A DNA stretch of 64,000 bases from Coffea arabica. Lineage: Eukaryota; Streptophyta; Magnoliopsida; Gentianales; Rubiaceae. The notes below the pieces were generated by a model, which saw only the letters and a program-made list of their open reading frames with translations, was not told the DNA's origin and searched no databases. Both the position numbers and the translations under genes were made by a program. Within the stretch, counting starts at the first letter, position 1, and every line of letters starts with the position of its first letter. Of this stretch, positions 24,168-36,103 are shown one piece after another. The stretch covers positions 5,186,501-5,250,500 of the forward strand of contig NC_092323.1 of NCBI RefSeq assembly GCF_036785885.1, given 5' to 3'.

Positions 24168-26270
24168 TCAAATTTCACTTTTTTCCGTGTACATTGAGTG
24201 TTTAAGCAATCTCTGTATTTCAACCCGCATTTCATCATTTAGGGGGTGTGACTGATCACCAGATGAGAAGACATGGATATCATTCAAATTTTCTGTCCAA
24301 CTAAGGCCGGGGTCTTTTTCTAACATTTGTATTTTGATCTTTCTCCTCATTTCTGCCACACCACCCCATCTTCCATCTGCAGCATATAATTTTGCAAGCA
24401 ATACGTTTGTTGCTGCGTCTTCTGCATCCATACTCAAAACACGCTCAGCAGCATGCGTTCCTATTTTGAGATTTTTATTCATGACACAGGAATCAAGAAG
24501 AGTTCTCCACAACACCATATAATCATTAGCAAAAGGTGATTCAATAATCAGTTTTTCAGCTTCCTCAAGTAATCCTGCTCTACTAAACAAAGTTATCATG
24601 CAGGAGTAGTGCTTCGGCCCTGGTTTTATGCCCTTGACCTTCATATAATTCCAGTAAAATTTGCCCCTCTCGACTAAACCACAGTGGCTACAAGCAGAAA
24701 GGACTGATATGAATGTCACATTGTCCGGTTTTATGCCTTGTTTTAGAATGCAATCAAACACTTGGAATGCATCTTCTGCCTTCCCATGATGACTGAACCC
24801 CCCAAGTAACGAGTTCCAGCACTTCAGATCGGGCATTATCACTTCTGAAAATATCGCCTCAGCTGCTTGAACGTCGCCAACTTTAGCATACATATCTATC
24901 AGACTTCCGCAAACGGTCATTTCAGTATCATAGCCCTTTTTCACAATAAGGTTATGAACCATTTGCCCTTGCCTCAGAGTTGCAAGGTCAGCACATGCAC
25001 TTACTCCACTGCTCAGAGCATAACTATCAATCTCGTGTCCTTCCTGTGACATCCCGTGGAAAAACTTCACAGCAGTCTCACCATCGCCTATTCTAGAATA
25101 ACCAGCCACCATGTCAGTCCAAAGCACGACATCCTTTTCTAGAACTGAAGAGAAAATTTTTTGAGCAGATTCGGATTCAGCATTGCTGAAGTACATAGAT
25201 ATCAATGTGCTCCCAACATACGCACTTCTTTCCAGTCCTGCTTTCTGGACTTGGGCATGGAGCGGTTTACCATAGTTACATGCAGGAAAAGCTCCTGTGG
25301 CAGATATAACTGCTGCATAAGTATATTCATCTGGTTTTCTTGTGGATCCGTGCACCAGCTGGACAAACATATCCATTGCCTTAGCTCCATCTCCATTCTC
25401 AGAATACCCAGCTATGATCGTATTCCATGAAACCAAGTCTGGATTACTGATTCTCCTAAAGACCCTAATTGCTGTTTCAGTGTCGCCACAGCTGCAGTAC
25501 ATGTCGAGCAGCGCATTATGCAAAGGCAAATCCAAGCAGGTCCCAAGGATGAGAGAATGCGCATGAGCACGTTTCCCCGTATCATAGTCTCCCAGTCTAC
25601 CACAAGCATTCAGAACCATTGAATGAGTAAATTGGTCAGGCCGTGCACCATCCCGTATCATGGTGCTGAAAATCTCAAGTCCTTCCACCATCTTACCATT
25701 TTCCAAATACCCGAAAATAACAGTATTCCAAGCCATGGCATCTTTGTCAACCATAAAATGGAAAACTTTCTGCGTCAATTCCAAGACGCCACAGCTTGAA
25801 TACAACCCTAGTAGAGAGGTTTGAACCCGTACATTGTCCATAAATCCAAATTTAATACACTGGGCATGAAGAAAAGAACCCAGCATCACATTCTTTAGGG
25901 TAGAGGAGGCCTGCAAGAGGCTCGTAAAAGTCGACCCATTTGGTCTGAGGTTCTCATTGAGCAATTGGTCAAGTAACCGAAAGGCCAGAGAAGCATGTCT
26001 GGTGGTGCGAGAATAGGAAGAAACAAGGGCATTGTAAGAGACAATATTTCGGTGAGGAATATTGTCGAATACAAGTTGGGAGTCGGTCAACGACCCACAC
26101 CGGGCGTACATCGACACGATACTGTTGAATGCGTATGAACATCTGAGATGGGCAGTGGCAGAGGTTAGAAGGAGGGCGTGGAGTTGACGCGCTCTCCTGA
26201 TGGAGGTTGTGGAGCTGCATTTCTGGATGAGCAGAGCTGCTATGGAGGCGGCTTCATTTGGCGATCTCAT
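24168..26270 (-). CDS. Pentatricopeptide repeat protein, PLS/E class
   Basis: An intronless 700-aa protein, as is usual for plant PPR genes. The start is the ATG at 26270. Repeats run from about residue 45 to 580 with typical motif ends such as NAFNSIVSMYARCGSL, VSWNTIIAGYSENGDGAKAM and CWNSLLGGFSHHGKAEDAFQ. An E-like tail (VLWRTLLDSCVMNK to PGLSWTENLNDIHVFSSGDQ) follows, and no DYW domain is present. Such proteins bind organellar RNA and often guide C-to-U editing with a DYW partner. The target RNA and organelle cannot be read from the sequence. It resembles the protein annotated At3g50420, from memory. The gene converges on NUP58, whose stop lies 344 bases away. Confidence 0.93.
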   Translation of the reverse strand: MRSPNEAASIAALLIQKCSSTTSIRRARQLHALLLTSATAHLRCSYAFNSIVSMYARCGSLTDSQLVFDNIPHRNIVSYNALVSSYSRTTRHASLAFRLLDQLLNENLRPNGSTFTSLLQASSTLKNVMLGSFLHAQCIKFGFMDNVRVQTSLLGLYSSCGVLELTQKVFHFMVDKDAMAWNTVIFGYLENGKMVEGLEIFSTMIRDGARPDQFTHSMVLNACGRLGDYDTGKRAHAHSLILGTCLDLPLHNALLDMYCSCGDTETAIRVFRRISNPDLVSWNTIIAGYSENGDGAKAMDMFVQLVHGSTRKPDEYTYAAVISATGAFPACNYGKPLHAQVQKAGLERSAYVGSTLISMYFSNAESESAQKIFSSVLEKDVVLWTDMVAGYSRIGDGETAVKFFHGMSQEGHEIDSYALSSGVSACADLATLRQGQMVHNLIVKKGYDTEMTVCGSLIDMYAKVGDVQAAEAIFSEVIMPDLKCWNSLLGGFSHHGKAEDAFQVFDCILKQGIKPDNVTFISVLSACSHCGLVERGKFYWNYMKVKGIKPGPKHYSCMITLFSRAGLLEEAEKLIIESPFANDYMVLWRTLLDSCVMNKNLKIGTHAAERVLSMDAEDAATNVLLAKLYAADGRWGGVAEMRRKIKIQMLEKDPGLSWTENLNDIHVFSSGDQSHPLNDEMRVEIQRLLKHSMYTEKSEI

Positions 26271-27487
26271 TCATAACCAAAGAGTTAAAAAGACCGACGG
26301 TTGAGCAAACTGGCAAAAGCAAACTCCTTGAAATGGGGCCTCTAGTTTCAGAACAGAATGCTCTTACGTTGAGATATACATCTACTTGTATGTAAATGTA
26401 ACTTGCTTTTCCTATTCCTTTTCCTAATTTGCGAATTGCGACAAACACCTGAATGCAAATTACAGGCCGCAGGCACGCAGAACAAGGCCAAAGGGGAAAT
26501 TGGTAAACAAGTTTGACTGCTAAAAAGGCATTATCGTTGCTGATCTCTACAAACTATAGTAATGGAGTACAGGGACTATGCCGACTATTAATATCTCGTG
26601 CTGAAGTTCAAATTTTATCCTTCAAAAAAAAAGAAAGTGCAAATTTTATAATGTGCTGATGTGTCTAATCGTGTACAGTAATGTGAATGCTGTGAGCAAT
26701 AAACCTGCGCCATCCTCTTCTTTGAGTGCAAAACAAACGCAAGAAATAAATCCCAAAGGGTTTCACCCCAAAAATATAAAAATTAGTTTTGTTTGAATTG
26801 CATTTTTCTGAATTTTTTATAAAAAATTACTGTAACGATTTGATATATGTAAAATAAAAAGTGATTGAAAAATCTGTTCACGAAAAGCATAACAATTTTT
26901 CTTTCAACAGAAGAAATCAGAATTAAATCACTAACCCTTAATCCCAGGTAAATCTCAACAGCCAGCAACTCTTGAGGCCACCCAAGAAACTAATAACCTA
27001 ACCCCAAACCCCCCCAATGATCGATGTGGGATTTTTGGAAAGGCCAGTAAGGCCACTGCTACTAAAGGTGTACTAACCCCCATTACACTCGGAAACTTCT
27101 CCATACTTTCTTTTTCTTTCAACAGAAAAAATTAGAATTAAATCACTAATCTTGAACCATTCAGATTAGTAGTGTTTTGCACCTTCTTGATTGATAGTAC
27201 TAAGTAATGGATGGGCCGGGGGGTAACTATCACAAATTTGATGGAAGATTTGTAAAATGTCGTTGGTATTGATGTTATCCAAACAAATATACACTGTGAA
27301 ACAAATCACGGTACTATTATTAAGTGATGAATTGGGAAAAAAAAAAGATCGATAAATACAAAAAGATCGGTACTATTACAAGATAGGTACTACTACAGTA
27401 CTACTTGCAGATTTCCCTCCACTTTTTGGGGGAAAAAAATTAGAAAAGGAGCTGCCCAAATTCCAATTAGTTTCGCTTGGACGGATA
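26271..27487. other. Intergenic between divergent PPR and LINES genes
   Basis: Likely holds the promoters of both flanking genes. 26778-26911 is a diverged relative of the MITE at 480-624, sharing ATTTTTTATA, GTGATTGAAAAATCTGTT and similar stretches but without clear ends. No gene is seen. Confidence 0.45.
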
Positions 27488-27936
27488 ATGAATCACGAGT
27501 CGGCCCAGTCGCGGCTTTGCCGTCTCATCGACCACTCTCTTCGTCCCTTCGGCGTAAGATCAACCCGCATCGCCTTTTTGCTTCCTCAAAATTTCCATTT
27601 ACATGGTGGGGGGTTTTGTTGTTGGGGGGGGGGGGAAATTTTACAAGAATTGAATAATCAGACGCTTGATTGTACAGGAAATTGTCTCTGTTTCTTCAAC
27701 TCCTGAAGTCGTAAAACAGCTCTTGATTTCACTCTCCCAGGTATCGCGGCTTCTTTCTCTGTGTATACATTTTTGCATATACGCTGTTTTTTCTCTCTGA
27801 GCTTAAATTCAAAGCTAATTCTTGCTTTGCAGGTTTATAGACAAATTAAACTGTGGACGCTTGAATTTGACTCCGCTTCCGACGATGTCAGAGTCTCTTC
27901 CCTTTTATTTACTCCTCCTCTCTGTTGTTATTTATT

Positions 27937-27967
<31 letters not shown>

Positions 27968-30900
27968 TTTTGGATTTTTAAGAAAAAGGAACCTCGTTAT
28001 AGTCTTAAATTCGGTTGGTATTGCATATCCTGAAATTTATTAGGGAACGGCTGAGCAACCAGCAGATGGCGGCGGCGCTGCTGTTTGTTCTGATTCACAT
28101 CCTGATGACCATCGGTGTATGGCTAAGATCGTTGGTCACTTGGTAAGTGTTTCTACCATTTTATCACGCTATGAGGTTCCAAGTTTCTCCTCTGTCAGTG
28201 TGGTAGAGCGAGTATATTACGTAAAAATTTATGTTCGTTAGAGTCCAGTGCTACTCGAAATGCAGTGTTTCAGAACTTAGTTTCGTGCTCTGCACGGTGA
28301 AGCTTTCAGCATTTTCTTTGTTACATGAAGGCATAAAATAGTACTTGATTTCACGCTAAGATTAGGAAATGGTTATTGATTGGGTGCCAGTTAGAATTCT
28401 TTTTTTTGGTGCCTTTTTTTGGGCTTAATTCAAATTGTAAACTGTTCTGTTGCCTTGTTGAGTGGGCAGAGCTTATATTCTTTTTCCTCGTTCCTTTGCT
28501 ACAGATGTCTTTACTTAGTCTTGAGAATCCACTTATTCTGCACTTGACAGGCAACACCCTTGTGGCTATTGCTGAGTTTGCTGCTGCAACTGTACGTAAT
28601 GGCAGAATTAAGCTCCATTCTTTTTGCTATTTATTTTACATTTATATCTTCTCATTAATATTTGTACTGCAGGAATCAGGTTGGGCTGAATACATGCACT
28701 TATTGTGTGGTTGGCTGAAATTTGCCATTCACAACACTATGTTAGCTTCAGGGGGTCATGAACTTTCCAGAGCCAAAGATTTTGGTATAGGTTCATTTAT
28801 TCCTGGTTCGCTGATGAAGCTGAGGATGGGAGATGGAAGCTATTTGACTCTTGCTTCTATTATTCGAGTTTTTCGTAATGTTCTAAAAATTTTGAAGCTG
28901 AATATGGATGATAAACTTTTGATAGGTTACCTGGATTCGATTACTGATTTATTTTCAAAATTGCCTTGGGATTCACTGAATGAGGCGTATGTTGTGTCAA
29001 ACGGTGAGCCTCCAGCAAGCCCTGCTGGACATGATTTGTTATGTAAAAATGCTACCCATCTGAAGTCAATAGGTATCTATCATGGGAATGTTGTTCAACT
29101 GTTCTGTTCCTTGGTTGACATAAGCGGCATCTCTGAAGCTGGAGCTGGTTCCAACATGCATCCCATTGTATTTCAGATCAGAAACCAAATCCCTAAAATT
29201 TTAGTTGGCTGCTTTGTCGGACGAGAACATCTGGATGACGTCCGTATCTTTCATTACTTGAGACACAAGATCTTGGTACTAGCTTACACTTATCAACTTA
29301 TTCTACTTCATGGTTTGTAGAGACCATTTAGTTGAGTATAAATGAGGAAGTTGTGAAGGTTTTTTATCTATCAAGAGAATTCAAGCTGCATTGGTCTTCT
29401 GTGTGCCCCTTTTTTCTAATTGGTTTTAAACTGCTGAAAATGTAAGGTTAAGACTGCAGAAAACTTATGTGCCAGAAATAAATTTATTGTCAATTCTGCC
29501 TACAACTGTTGTTTGATCCTTCGTTCTTAGTTTATTTTGGACGAAGTTGTTTGTGTCCAATGAGTTTGATACTCTTGCACTTTGCTTGCATGCCATAAAA
29601 GTATTTCTTTTCTTGCTGTTTTATATGGAATATTTGGTAAGTCACATTGTTCAGAAGTGTTGCTACTTGTTCTGTTGGGTGCAAAAGTTGGTATTTGATA
29701 GATGTAAATTAGCAGGCTTGTTGCAAACAAACTGAGTAGTTATACTTCTCGTACTAAAGATTTACACTTGCTATATAGGAAATTTAAACTAGTTAGGTGG
29801 TGAAGATTGTACTTGCATCAATCATGTGCCCTCTATCCCCTCGTTGATCTTGATAAATTGACAAAAGGCTATCGTAGTGCTTCGTCTTATTACACATAAT
29901 TAATTATATTGATTTTATTGCTGCTTTTTTATTGCCTGGTGTTTTCATGCAAAATATACTTACTCGTGAACTAGTTTTGCTGCTAATCACAAAGTTGATA
30001 GGAGAATGAGATGATGATGGTGATCCTATTTATCTGGGTTTGTGGAGTAGTCAGAGGTGTACATTCCTTAAAATGTGTTCATACAGATTGTTTTGATGAT
30101 ATGTTGTTATTTATACAGATGCTGATGATGAGGCTTACTTCCATACTTCACCTGGAGCGTTCAGATCTTATGACATGGTTGCATCTTATTGAGAAATACT
30201 TTCATGATCTACTTTGTCAACCTTTGGATATGCAAGAGTTTAATCTAAATGACTGTCTAGAAGGTTCCCCATTCCAGTCTGATGATTGTGATGCAGAAGG
30301 ACAGAAAATGTCATCTAGCCATTTGCAAAGACTAGTTGTTTTTCTTTTTCTTAGGTGTTCCTTCATTTTGGTGAGGTTGAACGAGAAAGCTGACAAGCAA
30401 TTCAAAGTTGCAAATTCAGACACTTGCTTCACATTTGACCTTTATTCGAATTCAAACTACTCCAGTAGAAGTGAAGGTCCGCTGATGCTCGAACAGTGGG
30501 TTCAGAGGCACCTTCCTTCTGATACTTTTGTGGACCATGAAATGTATTCACAAAGATGCTTGAGCTTTGCGTTAGCCTTTCTAAAGTTATACATGCAAGA
30601 GGTTACACTCTATAACCTTTCGGAAGCTAGTTTTTAAGTTCAATCTACTTAAAATTTTCATTTCTTGTTTCAATAGTTCTAACTTACAAATCTGTACATC
30701 CACTGGTTTACATTTCTTGGCTCGATTATAAACAAGCTTAAAAAGTTCACTTGTAATTTTTCTTATTTTGGGAGGTTCTGTTTCTCATGCTAGGTTGGTG
30801 TGTTGAATTGGTTGTCACCATAAAGTTTAGGTCAAATCCACTATGTGCTTCAATGTCCTATTTTTGCCTTAGGTATAAATCACCTCTTAGAGTGGATCCT

Positions 30901-33004
30901 TAGATTTCATCCTCATTGTTGATAGAGTTGTGTCTATGACATCTTGTAGCTTTTATGGCATTGTAAGAGATTGAAACCTGTTCCTGTGTTTTGTGTTTTA
31001 TTTGGAGATTATCTGCTGAAGTCTTTTAGACTTCTGAATTAATGAGAAAGGCATGCACAAGTCTTGAGCATTGCGAAATATTTAGCCATTACTAGAGATT
31101 GTATCAAATCAATAGCATTTACTGAATATTCATTTGATGTCATTAGTTTGCCTGAAGGTTCTCCATTCACCAAGGGGATGGTATGTTTTTGATGCAGAAC
31201 TCTGCTGGTTTGTTACAGAATTTTTAAGTGATGCTGATAAGAGTTTCATATTTATACTTTCTTGCCCTTTTATCTGCTTTGTTTTTATATGTTCTTAATT
31301 ATTTCCCCCTCTTGCATCCTAGGACGACATCCTATTCGAAATGCTCTTGCAACTGTTTCACTTGCCAGAGAAATGGTAAAAATTGTACATATTTCACATT
31401 TCAATTTCCAGATATAAAATTTGGTTTTGTAAGTTGCCTTTCTGTGGTTGCTTATAGGTTTAATAGCGGTGGTTCTTTGTTGACAGCAAAGAATGACATA
31501 TTTTGCCTTGCATCAGATCTATTTCACCCCATAAAATTTTTTCATTTATTTCTTGCAGAGGTAAGCGGATCTCATGTATGCAAATCACAAAAATGTAGTT
31601 GTCCTTGTAGTGCTTGTCTGTTTGATTTTCTATCTTGCTTGCAGATATTTTATGATCATGAAGTGCTTCTTGACTACCTGATTTCGAAGGATACTGGAGC
31701 CAAATGCGCAGAATATCTTCTGAGGTGCACATATTTCCAGCTTCATATTTTATTTTTCTTCTTTTTGCGTTTCACTGACTTAAAGTTCTCTGAAAGTGTG
31801 TGGAAATGGATAGTTTTTAGCCTACACTCTCAGTTGCCAAATTCTTTTGTATATGGTTGCGATAGGTGCCTGCGAATGGTGTGTAATTCATGGAACCTAT
31901 TTGCGGAGTTTTCAACATGGGTGAAACCTCCAAATTCATCTTGTCGAAAGAGAAGAAGAGTTTTAGCAGATGGTATAGATTTTGAAGGTAATCAGTGCCA
32001 TGCATCCTTGGAGGATGATTCAGTTCCCTCACCTATGGATACAGAGGGTAAAAATAGTGGCAAGCACGGAAGAACTAAGACCGTCTTGGTTGAGGATGCC
32101 AAGGGCTGTCTGCTTTGCCTGAAAGCATCTATTGACAGCCTTTACCAGAAAAATCTATTTCCATATAATCCACAAGTTCTTTTGCGACGGTCTGTAAACT
32201 TTTGCTTGCAATCCCTTTCTTGGTCTTCTTGACTGGATGTTCATAAAAGCATTGATTATTGCAATCTTTTTATTTCTTACTTTGTTGTTTCGTAGGTTAA
32301 AAGTGATTTTGCTTTTATTTTGTTTTTCTCAGGCTGGTCATAGTTCTTCTAGTTCTCTATTTGGAGTATAGATTATCGCACTTTTTTCCTGTTTTTAGAT
32401 GGGCAGACAGTGATTTTTCTTGCATATGATACTTTAGTGTGGTGATGTTTTTGTTTTGATATTGTTTCTTCATGATGTCTCCTCTAGTTAATGATGTGGT
32501 TGGAGAATTGTTAGAAGCAATCTGCACTCATATTGCCCTTGTCTTTTCTCGGGTATTTTCTCGTTGAGCTGTGCCTTCATTGAGTGGAAGTTTTCACTAA
32601 TATCACATTTTATCTATGCTGACAACTGTTTTAGGTACTATGTTTTTTGCTTTGTTTAAAAAATTTATTTTGAGAACCTTTATAACATTTGTCATGGTAC
32701 CATTAATAATGAAGGTATAAGATACTCATGTGAACGCGTCTACTGTTTTGGGTTGAAATTGAAGGCAGTGACCATGAATGCTTATGCTACAATTATGATG
32801 CACCTTTGTTGCTTATGCTACAATTGTGATGCACCTTTGTCTTTTACTTCTTTAATTAATGAAACCAACACTGGTTCTTTCTACATATTACAAGTTTTAA
32901 TGGGGATACTGAACATTAAATCATGATGACCTTTTTCTTATTGCAGTTTGTCAAGATTCGAGGAGCTCAGCCTTCAGGATATCCAAGCACCTACTCGTTT
33001 TTAA
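27488..33004 (+). CDS. LINES homolog (Lines N- and C-terminal domains), twelve exons
   Basis: Predicted exons: 27488-27553, 27678-27740, 27833-27886 (end uncertain; 27892 is also possible), 28044-28142, 28505-28591, 28673-29275, 30119-30601, 31323-31375, 31458-31560, 31645-31724, 31866-32189 and 32947-33004. They join in frame to about 690 aa. Signature stretches are ESGWAEYMHLLCGWLKFAIH, MLEQWVQRHLP, DDILFEMLLQLFHLPEKW, FYDHEVLLDYLISKDTGAKC followed by AEYLLRCLRMVCNSW, and the C-terminal LSRFEELSLQDIQAP. The FYDHEVLLDYLISKDTG block is the hallmark of the Lines C-terminal domain. Drosophila Lines is a nuclear modulator of signalling; the plant role is poorly known. Helical repeats seem likely. 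A P-loop, kinase or transmembrane motif is not seen. Confidence 0.8.
32779..32840. repeat. 31-bp tandem repeat inside the last intron of the LINES gene
   Basis: Two copies of TGCTTATGCTACAATTATGA plus TGCACCTTTGT lie head to tail at 32779-32809 and 32810-32840 and differ by one base. Confidence 0.8.
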
Positions 33005-34820
33005 TTTGAAGGGCTAAGACTGTTTCTGCTGTGCTCCTTTATTGTGGCTTAGATCAAAGTAATGGAGAGATTGCTATTTTTTGGCATAATCAATTAAACT
33101 GACTTTTATTGCCAGAGAAGGAAGAAACAATCTGATCGTATTATCAGGTTCCAAATTCATGTTCTTTTTAGTCATGGTCTTGCTTGAATACATAGGAGTA
33201 AGAATTTTAAGATGAGGGATACTGATCAAGTATGAACGCAGCATGAAGCTGGTTGTCATATTGATGCCCAACATTCTGACCTGTATTAGCTGCTTTTGCC
33301 ATGCCATATGGATAAAATCCTCTAAAGACTGAAGATTCTAGTTAGTTGGTCCAAGATTACCGTAATTCTGTGACTTTCTTCTAACTGCAGTGATTATAAA
33401 GGAGAGGAAAGCAGGTTTATTCCTAAGAAACAAAGCAATTTTTCTTGATGGAAAAACGGAAATTGCTGTTCTGTTCGGTGCCTCCATGCCTGGTCTTAAC
33501 GTCTGCATTTGCTCCATCTATCAAGAGGTAGTGATTATTCTCTAATTTCCTTTCCTTCAAAGCTTTTTGGTGTTTGAGAGGTCCAATTTTGTCTTTATTT
33601 TTTGGTTGAGGAGTGGAACTGTGATTTGCAGTCTGGCACATATTGGCTGCATTTATGATGGAAAATTGAGTAAAAGAAAAGAAATTGCTGCTCAAGAATC
33701 CTGTAGCCATGCAAAGTGCAAACCATTGAAGACTGGCCTCACCCATTAAGGTTATGCATAGTTGCAGTGTAATTCATCGTCGAACTTTTGCCAAGTTGCT
33801 CAGCCATTTCTATGAACTGTTTTGCTCAAGCACAATGTCCTCACCAAGGTGACTTCATCTTATTTTTTGCAATCAAGCCTGAGGTTGGTCTACTCCCACG
33901 TATTAGTCAAGACTTGTTCCATGTTTTTGAGCTCAGGAACCTGCAACTTATAAGTGAACTGGTTCTCCAAAACTGCTGCGACTTCGAAGAAGTTCAGGTG
34001 CATAGCTGGAAGACAGTTTGTAATTGTTCTTGCATGTATCTTTCCACATTAAGACCAGATCTGCTATTGCATGCCTTTTAGTGAAACTTGAAACGATCTT
34101 TCCGAGGAAAATGAACTCTAATGAAAATTACGTTTGGTTTGGCACGTTTTACGTCATGTATCAGATGCCGAGATGGATTGTTTAAAAGAATCCACCAGAT
34201 GGGTGAGATGATGGTGATTCCTATTTCTGATCCAGTTAACCCTTTGTACTTTAGAATATTCTAGCTATAGAAAAGGAAATTAGAGTTCATGGTGTATTTT
34301 AAAAATCTTGCCACCACCTCTTTCTCTTTATTCGTGAACTGTGCAATGCCACACTCTCCAGTTGAAAGCAACGTAAATTATTTGATGATTTGTCTACTCC
34401 AAAGAAATGATTTATGTGTCTCAAATGTGAGTTTTTGATGGTTTGGTAAGTTTACTTGCAGCTTCTGTCTCAAATGAACCTACGAAAACGAATTTAAGTT
34501 CAAAACGAAAATGTTTGAGCGTTACATTAGAATTGAGATGGAAATTAGTGAAAACAGAAACTTTCTTAACTTTCTTTTGCTGGAAGAGATATTTGACAAA
34601 CATAGGTCGTGTTGTTCATGTCTTTTCCGTTTTCTTTAATTACCGGAAAAATCATTGGCAAAAGTGCCGTTTCATATCATCATTTTTTTGACCTTCTCTC
34701 TCTCTCTCTCCTTTCTTCTTTGTAAGTTCAAATCAGATCATCAGTGCCAGCCATTCTTTCTGGTTTCCTCATCGACAAATGTTTTTCTGAAGTTGATGAC
34801 AACAAAAATGCCTCAAATCA
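33005..34820. other. LINES 3' region and spacer, no further gene
   Basis: Probable 3' untranslated region, then unremarkable DNA up to the MULE. Short frames on both strands (33423-33746, 33788-34081) have no domains. A CT run lies at 34695-34710. Confidence 0.4.
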
Positions 34821-34829
34821 TTGTTCTGG

Positions 34830-35033
34830 GAGCAAATTATCCCAGTGGCCACTAAACTTTTTCCATCGTCGAGTTTTGGTCACTCAACTATTAAAAGGCT
34901 GGTTTTGACCATCAAACTGTATAAAAGGTAGACTCGAGCCCATTCTGTTAGATTTAGTCGTTAACTTCGCAGAGGTGTCCGTTTGCGCGATTTCCAATAC
35001 AAAAGGTAGGGTCAATTTAGGAAGTCGAAAATA
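34830..35033 (+). repeat. Left terminal inverted repeat of the MuDR-like MULE
   Basis: A 204-bp repeat matching the right end (40265-40468) in reverse complement at 199 of 204 bases. It ends about 80 bases before the GRF gene start codon and so probably supplies that gene's promoter, as MuDR TIRs do. Confidence 0.92.
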
Positions 35034-35111
35034 GATCTTCTTGTTCTTCTTGTTCTTCTTGTATAAAGCTAATAAAAATTACTTACCCGAGAGAAACTAC
35101 AAGAGAAGGAA

Positions 35112-35712
35112 ATGGAAGAAGCCCAACTTGGATTAGAGGAAGCAGGACCAAGATCAACGCCACCAAGAGCCGGGCCAGCAAGATCCATGCCACCTACATC
35201 GTTGACACCCATTTTGCCTACTTGTGTTTGTGGGATGAAGACAGTAATGATAACTTCATGGACTGCACAAAATCCGGGAAGAAGATTTGCCAAATGCGCA
35301 TTGGGGGAGGTTTGTAACATTTTTTTAGATACTTAATTTATTATTGTGTAAGAAATATAATGAATTTGTTTTTTTTTTGAAGGATGGCTGTGGCTATTGG
35401 GGTTGGATAGATGATGAAATGTGCGCTCAATCTACAATGATTATACCGGGTCTACTCAGAAAGATCAATGGAATGGAGGAAAAAATGGTTGAATTTGAAA
35501 AAGCTACAAGAAAGTGGGAAGCAAAAGCTGTGAAATTGGAGGGTAAAATGAAGCCACTTCAAACTGAAATTGCCAAGTACAAATCAGCCAATAAGCGACT
35601 CATTCGATGCGCAGTGTTGCCTTGGCTAATAGTTGTCTTGGCAATGTTAGTTATGAGAATAGATAATTCTGGTGGCATGCTACAAATTTGTGGCATCGTT
35701 GAAAATCCTTGA
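35112..35712 (+). CDS. MULE-borne GRF zinc-finger, coiled-coil, membrane-anchored protein
   Basis: Predicted exons 35112-35309 and 35383-35712 give 175 aa. Residues 38-75 are a GRF-type zinc finger: CVCGMK, TSWTAQNPGRRFAKC and CGYWGW, with ligands Cys38, Cys40, Cys62 and Cys69. Residues 86-138 are a Lys/Glu-rich coiled coil, and about 142-157 (CAVLPWLIVVLAMLVM) is one membrane-spanning helix close to the C-terminus. GRF fingers in other proteins (NEIL3, APE2, TOP3A) bind single-stranded DNA; plants have many short GRF proteins with unknown role. It sits inside the MULE and converges on the transposase gene, with 391 bases between stops. AATAAA at 35835 may end the transcript. I infer an accessory transposition function. 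Confidence 0.85.
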
Positions 35713-36103
35713 AGAATAGCTACTCTGTTGTAATGGTAGCATATTGAAAGGGAAAGGGCAAATGGCTTTATAAAGCCCCTTTTGTACCCCTCTGTATAAA
35801 CATTTTGATGTATAAAAGTTGTATTGTTCACATGAATAAATAGTTATTATTTGGTGTCAAAAAAGGTTTGAAACAACACATTTCAGTTATACTAATTTCA
35901 TCAATAAATGACAGAGACATAAGAACTAAACAAAAGTGCTGCATTAACATAGAACAATCTGTGTAGATTGGACAAAATAAATTGTTTGTACATATGGACC
36001 ATGTTCGTAATAGGTCAGCATATCAAATCCAAAACAAACTTCATACAAAAAGACAAAATGCAGTTGAATTATGTCCCAATCTAGCTATAGCTTTACTTCC
36101 TCT

